From the NCBI GenBank assembly GCA_900550335.1, contig URRU01000009.1, positions 1 through 22,261 on the forward strand: a DNA stretch of 22,261 nucleotides. The letters run 5' to 3'. Of the stretch, positions 1 to 7,431 are shown one piece after another. The stretch is from an uncultured Clostridium sp. Lineage in GTDB: Bacteria; Bacillota; Clostridia; Peptostreptococcales; Peptostreptococcaceae. Made by a program: the position numbers and the translations under genes. The first letter of the stretch is position 1; each line of letters opens with the position of its first letter. The notes beneath the pieces are model-generated. The model worked only from the letters and a program-made list of their open reading frames with translations. It was not told the origin of the DNA and did no database searches.

Positions 1-2
1 AG

Positions 3-380
3 TATGTAAATGACTCTAAAGGAACAAATCCAGATTCTACAATAAAAGCAGTTCAGGCTTACGAAAATCCAATAATACTTATAGCAGGTGGATACGATAA
101 AGGAAGTACATACGATGAACTTCTTGAAATAGCAAAGAAAAATGTTAAAACACTAGTTTTACTTGGACAGACTGCAGATAAAATCGAGGAAGCTGCTAGA
201 AGAATAGGATTTACAGACATACACAGAGTAGAGGATATGAAAGAAGCAGTTAAAACTTGCCACGACATAGCAAAAGAAGGAGATATAGTGCTTTTATCTC
301 CAGCATGTGCTAGTTGGGGAATGTATAAAAACTTTGAAGTAAGAGGAAAAGATTTCAAAGATAATGTAAATAGTTTATAA
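3..380 (+). CDS. murD: MurD, UDP-N-acetylmuramoyl-L-alanine:D-glutamate ligase, 3' part
   Basis: The window opens inside this gene; 125 C-terminal codons are visible, ending in TAA. MurD is a cytoplasmic ATP-dependent ligase that adds D-glutamate to UDP-MurNAc-L-Ala in peptidoglycan precursor synthesis. The visible part is the C-terminal domain. It carries the family signatures NDSKGTNPDST (holding the lysine and serine region that contacts the substrate), a GGYDKGS block that corresponds to the usual GGxDKG, and LLSPACASWGMYKNFEVRG near the end, where most MurDs have SWD rather than SWG. In most clostridia spoVE/ftsW follows murD; here a terminator and a new promoter come next, then murG. 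The identification is firm; the start and ATP-binding domain lie outside the window. Confidence 0.95.
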   Translation, partial: YVNDSKGTNPDSTIKAVQAYENPIILIAGGYDKGSTYDELLEIAKKNVKTLVLLGQTADKIEEAARRIGFTDIHRVEDMKEAVKTCHDIAKEGDIVLLSPACASWGMYKNFEVRGKDFKDNVNSL

Positions 381-428
381 AAAATGCAAATAGTTTATAA
401 AATTTGGAATTAATATAAATAATATAAA

Positions 429-468
429 AGTTGTGCTGTTAAAATTTTTCGGCACAACTATTTTTTTT
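429..468 (+). terminator. Rho-independent terminator of murD
   Basis: An 8-bp perfect stem (AGTTGTGC at 429-436, GCACAACT at 452-459) with a 15-nt loop is followed by a run of T from 461 to 468. It lies about 50 bases after the murD stop and separates murD from murG transcriptionally. Confidence 0.85.
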
Positions 469-517
469 AGTAAAATTAGGTTTAAAGAATTAAAATTTAT
501 AAGAATAATTAAATAAA

Positions 518-580
518 ATTGACAATAATGGATGCTAATCTATTAAAGGGAGTTTAAAAAAATTGTCAATCTGATATAAT
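518..580 (+). promoter_or_regulatory. Putative murG promoter with a flanking inverted repeat
   Basis: An extended -10 element, TGATATAAT, lies at 572-580, which would give a leader of about 70 nt before murG. A second, weaker possibility is TTGACA at 519-524 with TATTAA at 541-546. ATTGACAAT (518-526) and ATTGTCAAT (562-570) form a perfect 9-bp inverted repeat with a 35-bp spacer and could be an operator or chance. The rest of 470-655 shows nothing else. Confidence 0.5.
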
Positions 581-655
581 ATTATAAGTGGAAAGTGAGT
601 TAACCATTACTGAGTAAAATTAGATAAATTGAAAATAAAAAATAGGAGATAGAAA

Positions 656-1756
656 ATGAGAGTAATATTATCAGGCGGAGGAACTGGAGGTCACGTTTAT
701 CCAGCCATAGCCATAGCTAATGAAATAAAAAGCAATAATCCAGATGCAGAAATTCTTTTTGTTGGAACACAGAATGGAATAGAGTCTGAGATAGTACCTA
801 AATACGGGTATAGATTAGAGACTGTTACTGTTCAGGGATTTAAGAGAAAAGTAGATTTAGAAAATGTAAAAAGAGTTTTTAAACTTATGAAAGGTCTACA
901 TCAGACTAAAAAAATAGTTAAAACTTTTAAACCAGATGTTGTAATAGGTACAGGAGGATACGTAAGTGGACCTGTACTATTTAACGCGTCTATGAAAAAA
1001 ATACCTTGTGTAGTTCACGAGCAGAACTCATTCCCAGGTGTTACAAATAAGATATTATCAAAAACAGTTACAAAAGTACTTACTAGTTTTGAGGATTCTC
1101 ATGCAAGATTCCCAGAAGCTAGTCAGCATAAATTAAAATTTGTTGGGAACCCAGTAAGACAGGAAATTTTAGACGCCGATAAAACAGAAGCAAGAAAAAA
1201 ACTAGGAATAGACCCTGATAAAAAATTAGTACTATGCTACGGTGGTAGTGGTGGATCTAGTACAATAAATAAGGCTATGAAAAAAGTTATAAAACACATG
1301 GTTAAAGAAGATGTTGCATTTATATTTGCTACAGGTAAAAGATTCTATGATGGATTTATGGAAGAAATAAAAGATATAAAATTAAACAAAGACCAGAGAG
1401 TTATGCCTTATTTAGAAGATATGGCAAATGGTCTAGCTGCAAGTGATATAGTTATAGGAAGTGCTGGTGCTATATCTTTAGCAGAAATAACTGCACTTGG
1501 TAAACCATCTATAATCATACCAAAAGCTTATACTGCGGAAAATCATCAGGAATACAATGCAAAAAGTATAGAAGCTAAAGGTGCTGGTATAGCAATATTA
1601 GAGAAAGAATTAACTCCTGAAAGATTAGATAAAGCTGTATTTACTATGTTAGGAGATGAAAAATTATTATCTGATATGGCAGCAGCTAGTAAAAAAGCAG
1701 GTAAACCTGAAGCTATAAAATTAATTTATGATGAAATAGAGGAATTAGTCAGATAA
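656..1756 (+). CDS. murG: MurG, undecaprenyl-PP-MurNAc-pentapeptide GlcNAc transferase
   Basis: MurG transfers GlcNAc from UDP-GlcNAc to lipid I at the inner face of the membrane, giving lipid II. The 366-residue length fits the family (about 355-370). The GT-B fold is recognisable: the N-terminal glycine-rich loop SGGGTGGH (residues 6-13), VIGTGGYVSGP around residues 96-106, HEQNS near 121, the second glycine-rich region GGSGGSSTINKA near 196-207, and the UDP-GlcNAc-binding stretch IGSAGAISLAEI near 262-273. The ATG at 656 follows AGGAG at 644-648 with a 7-nt spacer. It is transcribed on its own after the murD terminator; ftsW/spoVE is not adjacent, and neither divIB nor ftsA follows before ftsZ. 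Confidence 0.97.
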   Translation: MRVILSGGGTGGHVYPAIAIANEIKSNNPDAEILFVGTQNGIESEIVPKYGYRLETVTVQGFKRKVDLENVKRVFKLMKGLHQTKKIVKTFKPDVVIGTGGYVSGPVLFNASMKKIPCVVHEQNSFPGVTNKILSKTVTKVLTSFEDSHARFPEASQHKLKFVGNPVRQEILDADKTEARKKLGIDPDKKLVLCYGGSGGSSTINKAMKKVIKHMVKEDVAFIFATGKRFYDGFMEEIKDIKLNKDQRVMPYLEDMANGLAASDIVIGSAGAISLAEITALGKPSIIIPKAYTAENHQEYNAKSIEAKGAGIAILEKELTPERLDKAVFTMLGDEKLLSDMAAASKKAGKPEAIKLIYDEIEELVR

Positions 1757-1860
1757 AAGGTGAAATCTAGTATAAAAAGAGTAAAATATTTATAAAAAGT
1801 GATAAAAAAATACAAATAGTAAAAAAAATAAATATTTATTCTATAATTGTCAAAATTGAC

Positions 1861-1890
1861 TTGCAATAACTAGGTATTTAGAAGTAAAAT
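1861..1890 (+). promoter_or_regulatory. Possible ftsZ promoter
   Basis: TTGCAA (1861-1866) and TAAAAT (1885-1890) are 18 bp apart in the 268-nt AT-rich gap between murG and ftsZ. The match is moderate and other AT-rich -10 choices exist close by (TATTAT at 1893-1898). No terminator is evident after murG, so read-through into ftsZ is also possible. Confidence 0.35.
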
Positions 1891-2024
1891 GGTATTATAG
1901 CTATCTGTGTAATTATAGTAAAATTTATAATCATATAATTTAGAATTATGGCTAAATAAGAAAACGAATATTATATATAATAGAGAAGATGTATTATATT
2001 GGAGATAAAGAAGGAGGAGAATTG

Positions 2025-3176
2025 ATGCTAGGCTTTGATGTAGAATTAGAGGAATGGGTCAAAATAAAAGTTGTCGGTGTCGGCGGTGGCGGTAGTAACG
2101 CAGTAGACGGAATGGTTGACGCCAAAATAAATGGGGTAGATTTTATATCAGTTAATACTGATAAACAGGCTCTATGTAGATCTAAAGCAGAATACAAAGT
2201 TCAGATAGGTGAAAAACTAACTAAAGGACTTGGAGCAGGAGCAGATCCTGAAGTAGGAAGAAAAGCTGCTGAAGAAAGCAAAAACGAAATCATAAAATTA
2301 TTAGAAGACTCAGAAATGGTATTTATAACAGCTGGTATGGGTGGTGGAACAGGTACTGGTGCAGCTCCTGTAATAGCTCAGCTAGCTAAAGAAATGGGTA
2401 AACTAACAGTTGGTGTAGTTACTAAACCATTTACTTTTGAAGGTAAAAAAAGAATGAAACAGGCTGAATTAGGTATAGAAGAGTTAAAGAGCAAAGTCGA
2501 TACTCTTATAACAATACCTAATGATAGATTACTTCAGGTTGTTCAGAAAAATACATCTATGCTTAAAGCATTCTCAATAGCAGATGATGTTTTAAGACAG
2601 GCTATACAGTCAGTATCAGAACTTATAAAAGTTCCTGGAATAATCAACCTTGACTTTGCCGATGTTAAGAGAATAATGGGAGACAAAGGTCTTGCTCACA
2701 TAGGTATAGGTAGTGCAAAAGGTGATAATAAAGCTATCGAAGCTGTAAGACAGGCTATAGAATCTCCACTTCTTGAAACTTCAATAGTTGGAGCTAGAGG
2801 AGTTATACTTAACATATCTGGTGGATTAGACCTAAGCTTAGTTGAAATAAACGAAGCTTCTAACATAATCTACGAATCATGCCATGAAGACGTGGATTTA
2901 ATATTCGGTGCTAATGTTAAAGAAGAATTAGGTGATGAAGTAACAGTAACAGTTATAGCTACAGGATTCGATCCTGATATGCAGAAAGTTGCTAAAGAAG
3001 CTGAAAAAGTAATAAGAAGAGAATTAGATAGTGATATAGCTACTGTTGAAACATCTTCTGAAGAAAAAGAAGAACCTACTCCATCAATAACAAGCACAGT
3101 TGGAGAAGCAAACATAGAAGATGACTATGATATGGAAATACCACCATTCTTAAGAAACAGAAAAAGAAGAAAATAA
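2025..3176 (+). CDS. ftsZ: FtsZ, tubulin-like cell division GTPase
   Basis: FtsZ polymerises with GTP into the cytokinetic ring. The start is placed at ATG 2025 because AAGGAGGAGA (2011-2020) lies right before it; the in-frame ATG at 1989 has no good ribosome binding site and would add 12 residues untypical of the family. This gives 383 residues. Visible motifs are [11 protein letters not shown] (17-27), the tubulin signature GGGTGTG (106-112), and the T7 catalytic loop NLDFADV (208-214). An acidic variable linker (about 325-366) is followed by the conserved C-terminal peptide EIPPFLR and a basic tail NRKRRK. That peptide binds FtsA or SepF; SepF is encoded downstream while ftsA is not next to ftsZ. 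A terminator follows at once. Confidence 0.98.
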   Translation: MLGFDVELEEWVKIKVVGVGGGGSNAVDGMVDAKINGVDFISVNTDKQALCRSKAEYKVQIGEKLTKGLGAGADPEVGRKAAEESKNEIIKLLEDSEMVFITAGMGGGTGTGAAPVIAQLAKEMGKLTVGVVTKPFTFEGKKRMKQAELGIEELKSKVDTLITIPNDRLLQVVQKNTSMLKAFSIADDVLRQAIQSVSELIKVPGIINLDFADVKRIMGDKGLAHIGIGSAKGDNKAIEAVRQAIESPLLETSIVGARGVILNISGGLDLSLVEINEASNIIYESCHEDVDLIFGANVKEELGDEVTVTVIATGFDPDMQKVAKEAEKVIRRELDSDIATVETSSEEKEEPTPSITSTVGEANIEDDYDMEIPPFLRNRKRRK

Positions 3177-3440
3177 TATATATGGGCTGGCGCAATATTT
3201 TGTGTCAGCCTATTTTTTTTGTCTTAAATATTAAAAGGCTTTTGCAAAATCTCTCTTTTTAAACTTGAAAAAAATATATCTACTCCTCTCCAGGCAGTCA
3301 AGCTGCATTGTCGAGTTCGTAGATATATTTAATTTTCAAGCTAAAAACAAAAAGAGAGATTTTGCTAAAAGCCTAATATAATAAATTCAAATCATAAAAA
3401 ATAGACCGACTAACAAAATATAATCGCCAGCCCATCTATA
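3177..3440. repeat. Nested palindromic element A with conserved core
   Basis: This is a giant imperfect palindrome centred near 3307. The strong inner arms are about 3236-3283 and 3319-3375 (for example ATATATCTAC against GTAGATATAT, and CAAAATCTCTCTTTTT against its complement). Outside these the homology continues: TATATATGGGCTGGCG at 3177-3192 is matched in inverted form at 3425-3440 (15 of 16), so the ftsZ terminator lies in one arm and an inverted copy of it in the other. The core in the loop (3288-3313) starts with CTCCAGGC, has a 4-bp mini-hairpin GCAG/CTGC, and ends with ATTGTCG. This is the short-apical-loop form, shared with element G. Confidence 0.8.
3183..3219 (+). terminator. Rho-independent terminator of ftsZ
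   Basis: The GGGCTGGCGCA arm (from 3184) and TGTGTCAGCCT arm pair with G-U wobbles, followed by a run of T at 3212-3220. An inverted, diverged copy of the same terminator lies at about 3395-3440 (see element A). Confidence 0.85.
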
Positions 3441-3503
3441 TTTTGAAAACAAGACAGACTTCCAGAAAGCAGTTAAATATGGTTACGCATGCAGATAAGG
3501 AAA
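3409..3503. repeat. Diverged direct repeat R1
   Basis: It starts with ACTAACAAAATATAATC, which is identical over 17 bases to the start of R2 at 3641. Similarity by eye continues for about 95 bases (GAAAA.AAGACA, then GCATG..GATAAGG near the end) at roughly two thirds identity. Its first 30 bases overlap the right arm of element A. No coding signal was found in it. Confidence 0.55.
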
Positions 3504-3640
3504 AGAAAAAAATAGAGTTGCTTTTAGGAGTTTTAAAATATTAGAAAGGTTAATATCCGAGCAAAAGTAATCTTTTATCCAAATTTTATTCCAAAGCCAT
3601 AAATAATAAAAATTATAATTTAAACCTTAAAAATAAATTA

Positions 3641-3738
3641 ACTAACAAAATATAATCTACAGTATATATATATTTGAAAATAAGACAAGCTCTTGAAATA
3701 CCAAATTAGTATGTTCTAGCATGTGAATAAGATAAGGA
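3641..3738. repeat. Diverged direct repeat R2
   Basis: This is the second copy of R1 (3409-3503). It runs directly into the left arm of element B, so the repeated unit and the hairpin may have been copied together. The 135 bases between R1 and R2 are AT-rich and show no gene or clear structure. Confidence 0.55.
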
Positions 3739-3868
3739 GAGGCTAAATAACTGCTCTATAGCGACAATTCTGCAAGCGCCCCATACATTGAAATGTGTTA
3801 TATAAAAGTATGGGGCGCTGAAGCCTGTAGCAAAGAGCAGTTATTTAGCTTCTCCTTTTTATTTACAA
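3722..3868. repeat. Nested palindromic element B (minus orientation, long-apical-loop form)
   Basis: The outer arms (3734-3757 and 3834-3857) pair over about 23 bp with one mismatch; weaker pairing extends to about 3722 and 3868. Read on the minus strand the core is CTACAGGCTTC (complement of 3820-3830), an inner 12-bp perfect stem (AGCGCCCCATAC at 3775-3786 with GTATGGGGCGCT at 3808-3819), and TGCAGAATTGTCG (complement of 3762-3774). The apical loop, on the minus strand, contains TAACACATTT (complement of 3791-3800). A T run after 3855 would let it terminate plus-strand transcription just upstream of the nrdR promoter. Confidence 0.8.
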
Positions 3869-3873
3869 AAAAG

Positions 3874-3901
3874 TTGACAAATATAATAATAGTGTTATGA
3901 T
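3874..3901 (+). promoter_or_regulatory. nrdR promoter
   Basis: TTGACA (3874-3879) and TATGAT (3896-3901) are 16 bp apart, directly after the T-rich foot of element B and 43 bases before the nrdR start. This is a near-consensus vegetative (SigA-type) promoter. Confidence 0.7.
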
Positions 3902-3944
3902 ATTATAAACAATCAAGAAATATTAAAAAATGGAGGAAATAGGT

Positions 3945-4403
3945 ATGCAGTGTCCATTTTGTGGCTTTAGAGAATCAAAAGTTGTCGACTCAAGACACAC
4001 AGATCCAAATACAATTAGAAGAAGAAGAGAATGTGAAGAGTGTAAAAAAAGATTTACTACTTATGAGAAAATAGAAATGACACCTACAATGGTTATAAAA
4101 AAGGATGATACAAGAGAAGTGTTCGATAGGGATAAGGTTAAGCGTGGAATAATGAAGGCTTGTGAGAAAAGACCGGTTTCTGTCGAGGATATAGAGAGAA
4201 TAGTATCTAAAGTGGAGTATGAGATAAATAGAAAGTATTCAGGAGAAGTAGAATCTAATGTAATTGGTGAGATTGTTATGGATAGTTTAAAGGATTTAGA
4301 TGAAGTAGCTTATATAAGATTTGCTTCAGTGTATAGACAGTTTAAAGATATAAATACTTTTGTAAATGAGCTTAAAAATATTCTTACAGAAAAGGGAGAG
4401 TAA
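3945..4403 (+). CDS. nrdR: NrdR, ATP/dATP-sensing repressor of ribonucleotide reductase genes
   Basis: The start is ATG 3945, giving 152 residues beginning MQCPFC as in other NrdRs, with GGAGG (3932-3936) eight bases upstream; an upstream in-frame ATG at 3930 overlaps that ribosome binding site and is rejected. The N-terminal zinc ribbon has Cys3, Cys6, Cys30 and Cys33, with the DNA-contacting [15 protein letters not shown] stretch between them. The rest (about 45-140) is the ATP-cone domain that senses ATP versus dATP. NrdR binds paired NrdR boxes upstream of nrd operons; no such box was looked for elsewhere. In relatives spoIIGA-sigE-sigG precede this gene; here elements A and B fill the gap. 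The start of pgeF is 3 bases after its stop, so the two are cotranscribed. Confidence 0.96.
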   Translation: MQCPFCGFRESKVVDSRHTDPNTIRRRRECEECKKRFTTYEKIEMTPTMVIKKDDTREVFDRDKVKRGIMKACEKRPVSVEDIERIVSKVEYEINRKYSGEVESNVIGEIVMDSLKDLDEVAYIRFASVYRQFKDINTFVNELKNILTEKGE

Positions 4404-4406
4404 TTT

Positions 4407-4490
4407 ATGGAAAACTTTACAGCTAATATGAACAGTTGTATAACAAATACGAATGGTTGTACAACAGATATGAACGATTTCATAACTAAG
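4407..4490 (+). repeat. 21-bp tandem repeat at the 5' end of pgeF
   Basis: There are four successive 21-nt units (4407, 4428, 4449, 4470). They encode MENFTAN, MNSCITN, TNGCTTD and MNDFITK, with a shared pattern of (M/T)-N-x-(C/F)-x-T-(N/D/K). Units 2 to 4 are clearly related; unit 1 is weaker. Confidence 0.6.
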
Positions 4491-5183
4491 GAAATAAAAT
4501 TCAAAGATGGTGGATTTGCCAAGGCAGTGATAACAGAGAGAAAATACGATGCAAAAAATAAAGAGGATATGAAAGTAGTTTTTGATGAATGTGGATTAAA
4601 TTATGAAAATATGACAGACTGTAAGCAAATCCATTCTGATATAGTGAGAATTATAAAAAAAGACGACATCGGTGTAACAGAGGAAGCCGATGCAATGATA
4701 ACAGATATTCCTCAGGTACCTCTTATGATATATACAGCAGACTGTGTTCCGATAGTTTTGGTGGATACAAATAAGAAAATAATCGCGGATATACATGCTG
4801 GTTGGAGAGGTACATACGCTGAAATAGTTGTTAAAACGATTAAATCTATGTTAAATAACTTTGGAACAAATCCTGAGGACATCGTCTGTATCATAGGCCC
4901 TGCAATAGGTTCATGCTGTTATGAGGTATCAAAAGACCTAGTGGATAAATTTAACACAATCGTTACAAACAAAGACTTTAAATTCTATATAATAAAAGAG
5001 GACAGATTTCATATAGATTTAACAAAAATTAATAGTTATTTACTTGAAAAATGCGGTGTTAAGAAAGAAAATATACACAATCTTAACATTTGTACATCTT
5101 GTCAGAATGATAAATTCTATTCATATAGAAAGGATAATAAAACCGATAAACGAATAGGCACTATTGTTCAGATAAAATTATAG
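4407..5183 (+). CDS. pgeF: PgeF/YfiH (YlmD) family protein, peptidoglycan editing or purine nucleoside enzyme
   Basis: This family (formerly multicopper polyphenol oxidase, Pfam Cu-oxidase_4) is now linked to removal of wrongly incorporated L-Ser muropeptide precursors and to purine nucleoside phosphorylase/adenosine deaminase activity. The zinc ligands are visible: His76 in CKQIHSDIV, Cys113 in TADCVPI, and His130 in HAGWRGT. Also seen are GPAIGSCCYEV near 169-179 and the C-terminal NICTSCQ..FYSYRKD. The 258-residue length is near normal. The N-terminus is odd: four imperfect 7-residue units precede the conserved domain, and in-frame ATGs at 4428 and 4470 could also serve as starts. I kept ATG 4407 because AAGGGAGAG (4392-4400) lies just upstream. 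It sits tight against nrdR and 36 bases before the response regulator. Confidence 0.88.
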   Translation: MENFTANMNSCITNTNGCTTDMNDFITKEIKFKDGGFAKAVITERKYDAKNKEDMKVVFDECGLNYENMTDCKQIHSDIVRIIKKDDIGVTEEADAMITDIPQVPLMIYTADCVPIVLVDTNKKIIADIHAGWRGTYAEIVVKTIKSMLNNFGTNPEDIVCIIGPAIGSCCYEVSKDLVDKFNTIVTNKDFKFYIIKEDRFHIDLTKINSYLLEKCGVKKENIHNLNICTSCQNDKFYSYRKDNKTDKRIGTIVQIKL

Positions 5184-5219
5184 AGAAAAAAAGGTTAGAG
5201 GATAGGAGAGGTGTTTGTA

Positions 5220-5909
5220 GTGAGTGAAAAAGTTTTGATAATAGACGATGAAATGCATATAGTTGAATTGCTTAGATTCAACCTAGAGACATCAGGATAC
5301 AAAACAATATATTCATACGATGGATTTGACGGATTTATAAAAGCGAAAGAGGAAAAACCAGATTTAATACTTTTAGATTGGATGCTACCCAATATAAGTG
5401 GAATAGAAGTGTTAAAGAAAATAAGACAGGATGCAGATTTAAAGAAGATTCCTGTTATAATGCTTACAGCAAAAAATATGGAAGACGATAAGGTTGAAGG
5501 TTTAGAAATTGGTGCTGACGATTATATAACAAAACCATTCAGTATTAAAGAACTTTTAGCTAGAATAACTTCTGTAATGAGAAGATATGGAATGAATACA
5601 GGCAGAGAAAGTGAAGAGCTTACAGCAGGTAATTTAAAATTAAATCTTACAAAACATGAAGTTAAAATAAATGATAAAAAGGTAGATTTAACATTAAAAG
5701 AATTCGAGCTTTTAAAGCTACTTCTTAAAAATAGAGGAAAGGTTCTTTCAAGGAACTTCCTATTAGATGAGATATGGGGTTACGAATACTACGGTGAAAC
5801 AAGAACAGTAGATGTTCATATAAGATACCTTAGAAAAAAATTAGAAGAAGCTGGAGCAGATGAAAAATATATCGAAACAATAAGAGGTGTTGGATATAAA
5901 ATAGACTAA
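5220..5909 (+). CDS. PhoP/PhoB-like response regulator (OmpR family)
   Basis: An OmpR-family transcription factor of 229 residues. The receiver domain (1-120) has the acidic pair Asp9/Asp10, phospho-acceptor Asp53 in LLDWMLP, Thr83 in MLTAK, and Lys105 in YITKPFS. The winged-helix DNA-binding domain (about 130-228) contains LTLKEFELLKLL, VLSRNFLLDEIWG, TRTVDVHIRYLRKKL and the terminal ETIRGVGYKI. I chose GTG 5220 with GAGGTG (5208-5213) six bases upstream; GTG 5211 overlaps that site but would add only three residues. Sequence style is closest to PhoP/PhoB, so a phosphate or cell-wall response is plausible but not proven. The kinase follows after 14 bases. Confidence 0.9.
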   Translation: MSEKVLIIDDEMHIVELLRFNLETSGYKTIYSYDGFDGFIKAKEEKPDLILLDWMLPNISGIEVLKKIRQDADLKKIPVIMLTAKNMEDDKVEGLEIGADDYITKPFSIKELLARITSVMRRYGMNTGRESEELTAGNLKLNLTKHEVKINDKKVDLTLKEFELLKLLLKNRGKVLSRNFLLDEIWGYEYYGETRTVDVHIRYLRKKLEEAGADEKYIETIRGVGYKID

Positions 5910-5923
5910 CTTGGAGGTGTAAT

Positions 5924-7204
5924 ATGGTGGATACGATTAACATAGAGATAATAATTACACTTGTTTCTGTAGTAATAGCTATAGTTTCGGCTAGATATGC
6001 GATAAATGTAAGAAAATATTTAAGAGAGATTATAGATGTTTCAAAAAGAGTGAGTAACAATGAACATCATGCAAGAATGGATTTAGGTGGAAATGGCGAA
6101 TTAGGGGAATTTGCTAAAAACTACAACGACATGATAAAAAACTTATACAATACATTTGATGAGCTAGAATATAAGAATTTACAGCTAAGATCGATATTAA
6201 AGAGTATTTCTAATGGGATACTTGCAATAGACATAGAGGGGAATATACTTCTTATCAATGATGAAGCAAAAAAAATGATAAATTGCCCTAAAGAGGTAAT
6301 GGTAGAAGGAAGGAATATATCATTTGCAATTAGAAATGATATGATTCTAAAACAGATAATGATGTTTATGGGGTCAAAGGAAAATGAAAAAACAGTTGTC
6401 AATTTAGATGATGGAAGATTTTTAAGAATAAAGCTAGACCCTGTATACCTTCAAAATAATAAAAGCATAGTGATAGGCTCTATAGTAAATATAGAAGATA
6501 TTTCGGAAAGAGTTAGAGCAGAAAATATGAGAAAAGACTTTGTGGCAAATGTCAGCCATGAGTTAAAGACTCCTCTTACTTCTATAAGTGGATTTGCTGA
6601 AACATTAAAATTAAATGAAAATATAGACAAGGAAACAAGAAATAGATTCCTTGGAATAATTGATGGAGAGGCAAATAGATTAAAGAGACTTATAGAGGAT
6701 ATACTTACACTTTCATTTATAGAAAATGATAAAAAAGAAGAAAAAGAATCTATAAATCTATACTCTGTGTATAGAAGAGTTGAGGATATGCTTATGATAT
6801 CTGCAAAAACAAAAAGCATTGAACTAGTATGTGATGCGGATGAGTCGATAAATATACGGGCAAATGCAGATTATGTAAAGCAGATAATTTTAAATTTAGT
6901 TGATAATGCAATAAAATACACTCCAGAAAATGGAGATGTAAACGTAAAAATATTTAAAGAAAAAGATTATGCGGTAATAAAGGTATCTGATACAGGTATG
7001 GGAATACCTAAAGAAGACCAAGCTAGAATTTTTGAAAGATTCTATAGAGTAGACAAGGCTAGAAGTAGAGAAATAGGTGGAACAGGCCTTGGACTTGCTA
7101 TTACAAAACATATAGTTATAAACCTTGGAGGAACTATTTCTGTTGAAAGTGTGCTTGAAAAAGGAAGTACATTTACAGTAAAAATTCCTATTAAAAGAGA
7201 TTAA
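5924..7204 (+). CDS. PhoR-like sensor histidine kinase with a single membrane segment
   Basis: Cognate kinase of the preceding regulator, 426 residues, starting after GGAGGTG (5913-5919). Domains in order: one N-terminal membrane segment (about 7-24), a HAMP-like linker (about 27-75), a PAS domain (about 85-195), HisKA with phospho-acceptor His212 in FVANVSHELKTPLTS, and HATPase with the N box around Asn328 (NLVDNAIKYTPENG), G1 DTGMGIP (356-362), the F box FERFYRVD and G2 GGTGLGL (385-391). B. subtilis PhoR and WalK have two membrane segments around an extracytoplasmic sensor; that part is missing here, so sensing is expected through the membrane, HAMP or PAS domain. A terminator follows the stop. 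Confidence 0.92.
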   Translation: MVDTINIEIIITLVSVVIAIVSARYAINVRKYLREIIDVSKRVSNNEHHARMDLGGNGELGEFAKNYNDMIKNLYNTFDELEYKNLQLRSILKSISNGILAIDIEGNILLINDEAKKMINCPKEVMVEGRNISFAIRNDMILKQIMMFMGSKENEKTVVNLDDGRFLRIKLDPVYLQNNKSIVIGSIVNIEDISERVRAENMRKDFVANVSHELKTPLTSISGFAETLKLNENIDKETRNRFLGIIDGEANRLKRLIEDILTLSFIENDKKEEKESINLYSVYRRVEDMLMISAKTKSIELVCDADESINIRANADYVKQIILNLVDNAIKYTPENGDVNVKIFKEKDYAVIKVSDTGMGIPKEDQARIFERFYRVDKARSREIGGTGLGLAITKHIVINLGGTISVESVLEKGSTFTVKIPIKRD

Positions 7205-7209
7205 TATTT

Positions 7210-7245
7210 ATGGGTTGTTGTATTGTACAGCAGCCCATTTTTTAT
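7210..7245 (+). terminator. Rho-independent terminator of the two-component operon
   Basis: A 13-bp stem (7210-7222 with 7226-7238, several G-U pairs) with a TTG loop, followed by T-rich sequence. It ends the nrdR-pgeF-two-component unit. The 186 bases from here to 7431 hold only the promoter noted next. Confidence 0.85.
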
Positions 7246-7295
7246 ATTTTTGTAAATTCTTTATTTATAAGAAGAACAACAATTTTTTTAAAGAG

Positions 7296-7324
7296 TTGAA
7301 TACTTTCTGTAAAAATGGTATCAT
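7296..7324 (+). promoter_or_regulatory. Putative promoter of the DUF512-der-plsY-gpsA operon
   Basis: TTGAAT (7296-7301) and TATCAT (7319-7324) are 17 bp apart, about 105 bases before the first gene. Confidence 0.5.
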
Positions 7325-7431
7325 AAAATGATATGTGATAACTTTTTTTAAGAGCGTGATTTAAATTTGATATTTTGTAATTAATAAATTGAGTTAGAGA
7401 TATAATCAAGTTTAGGAAGGGGAATATCAAA

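Noticed and set aside
381..655. Riboswitch in the murD-murG gap
   Set aside because: Apart from the terminator and a short inverted repeat there is no conserved aptamer-like structure.
1989..2024. Upstream ATG start for ftsZ
   Set aside because: No ribosome binding site; the extra 12 residues overlap the strong AAGGAGGAGA site serving ATG 2025.
3500..3610. Open stretch on the minus strand in the ftsZ-nrdR gap, considered as a gene remnant
   Set aside because: Low-complexity AT-rich translation with no recognisable motif and no start; stop density is as expected by chance.
3177..3868. CRISPR array
   Set aside because: The repeats are inverted, of unequal length and spacing, and no cas genes are present.
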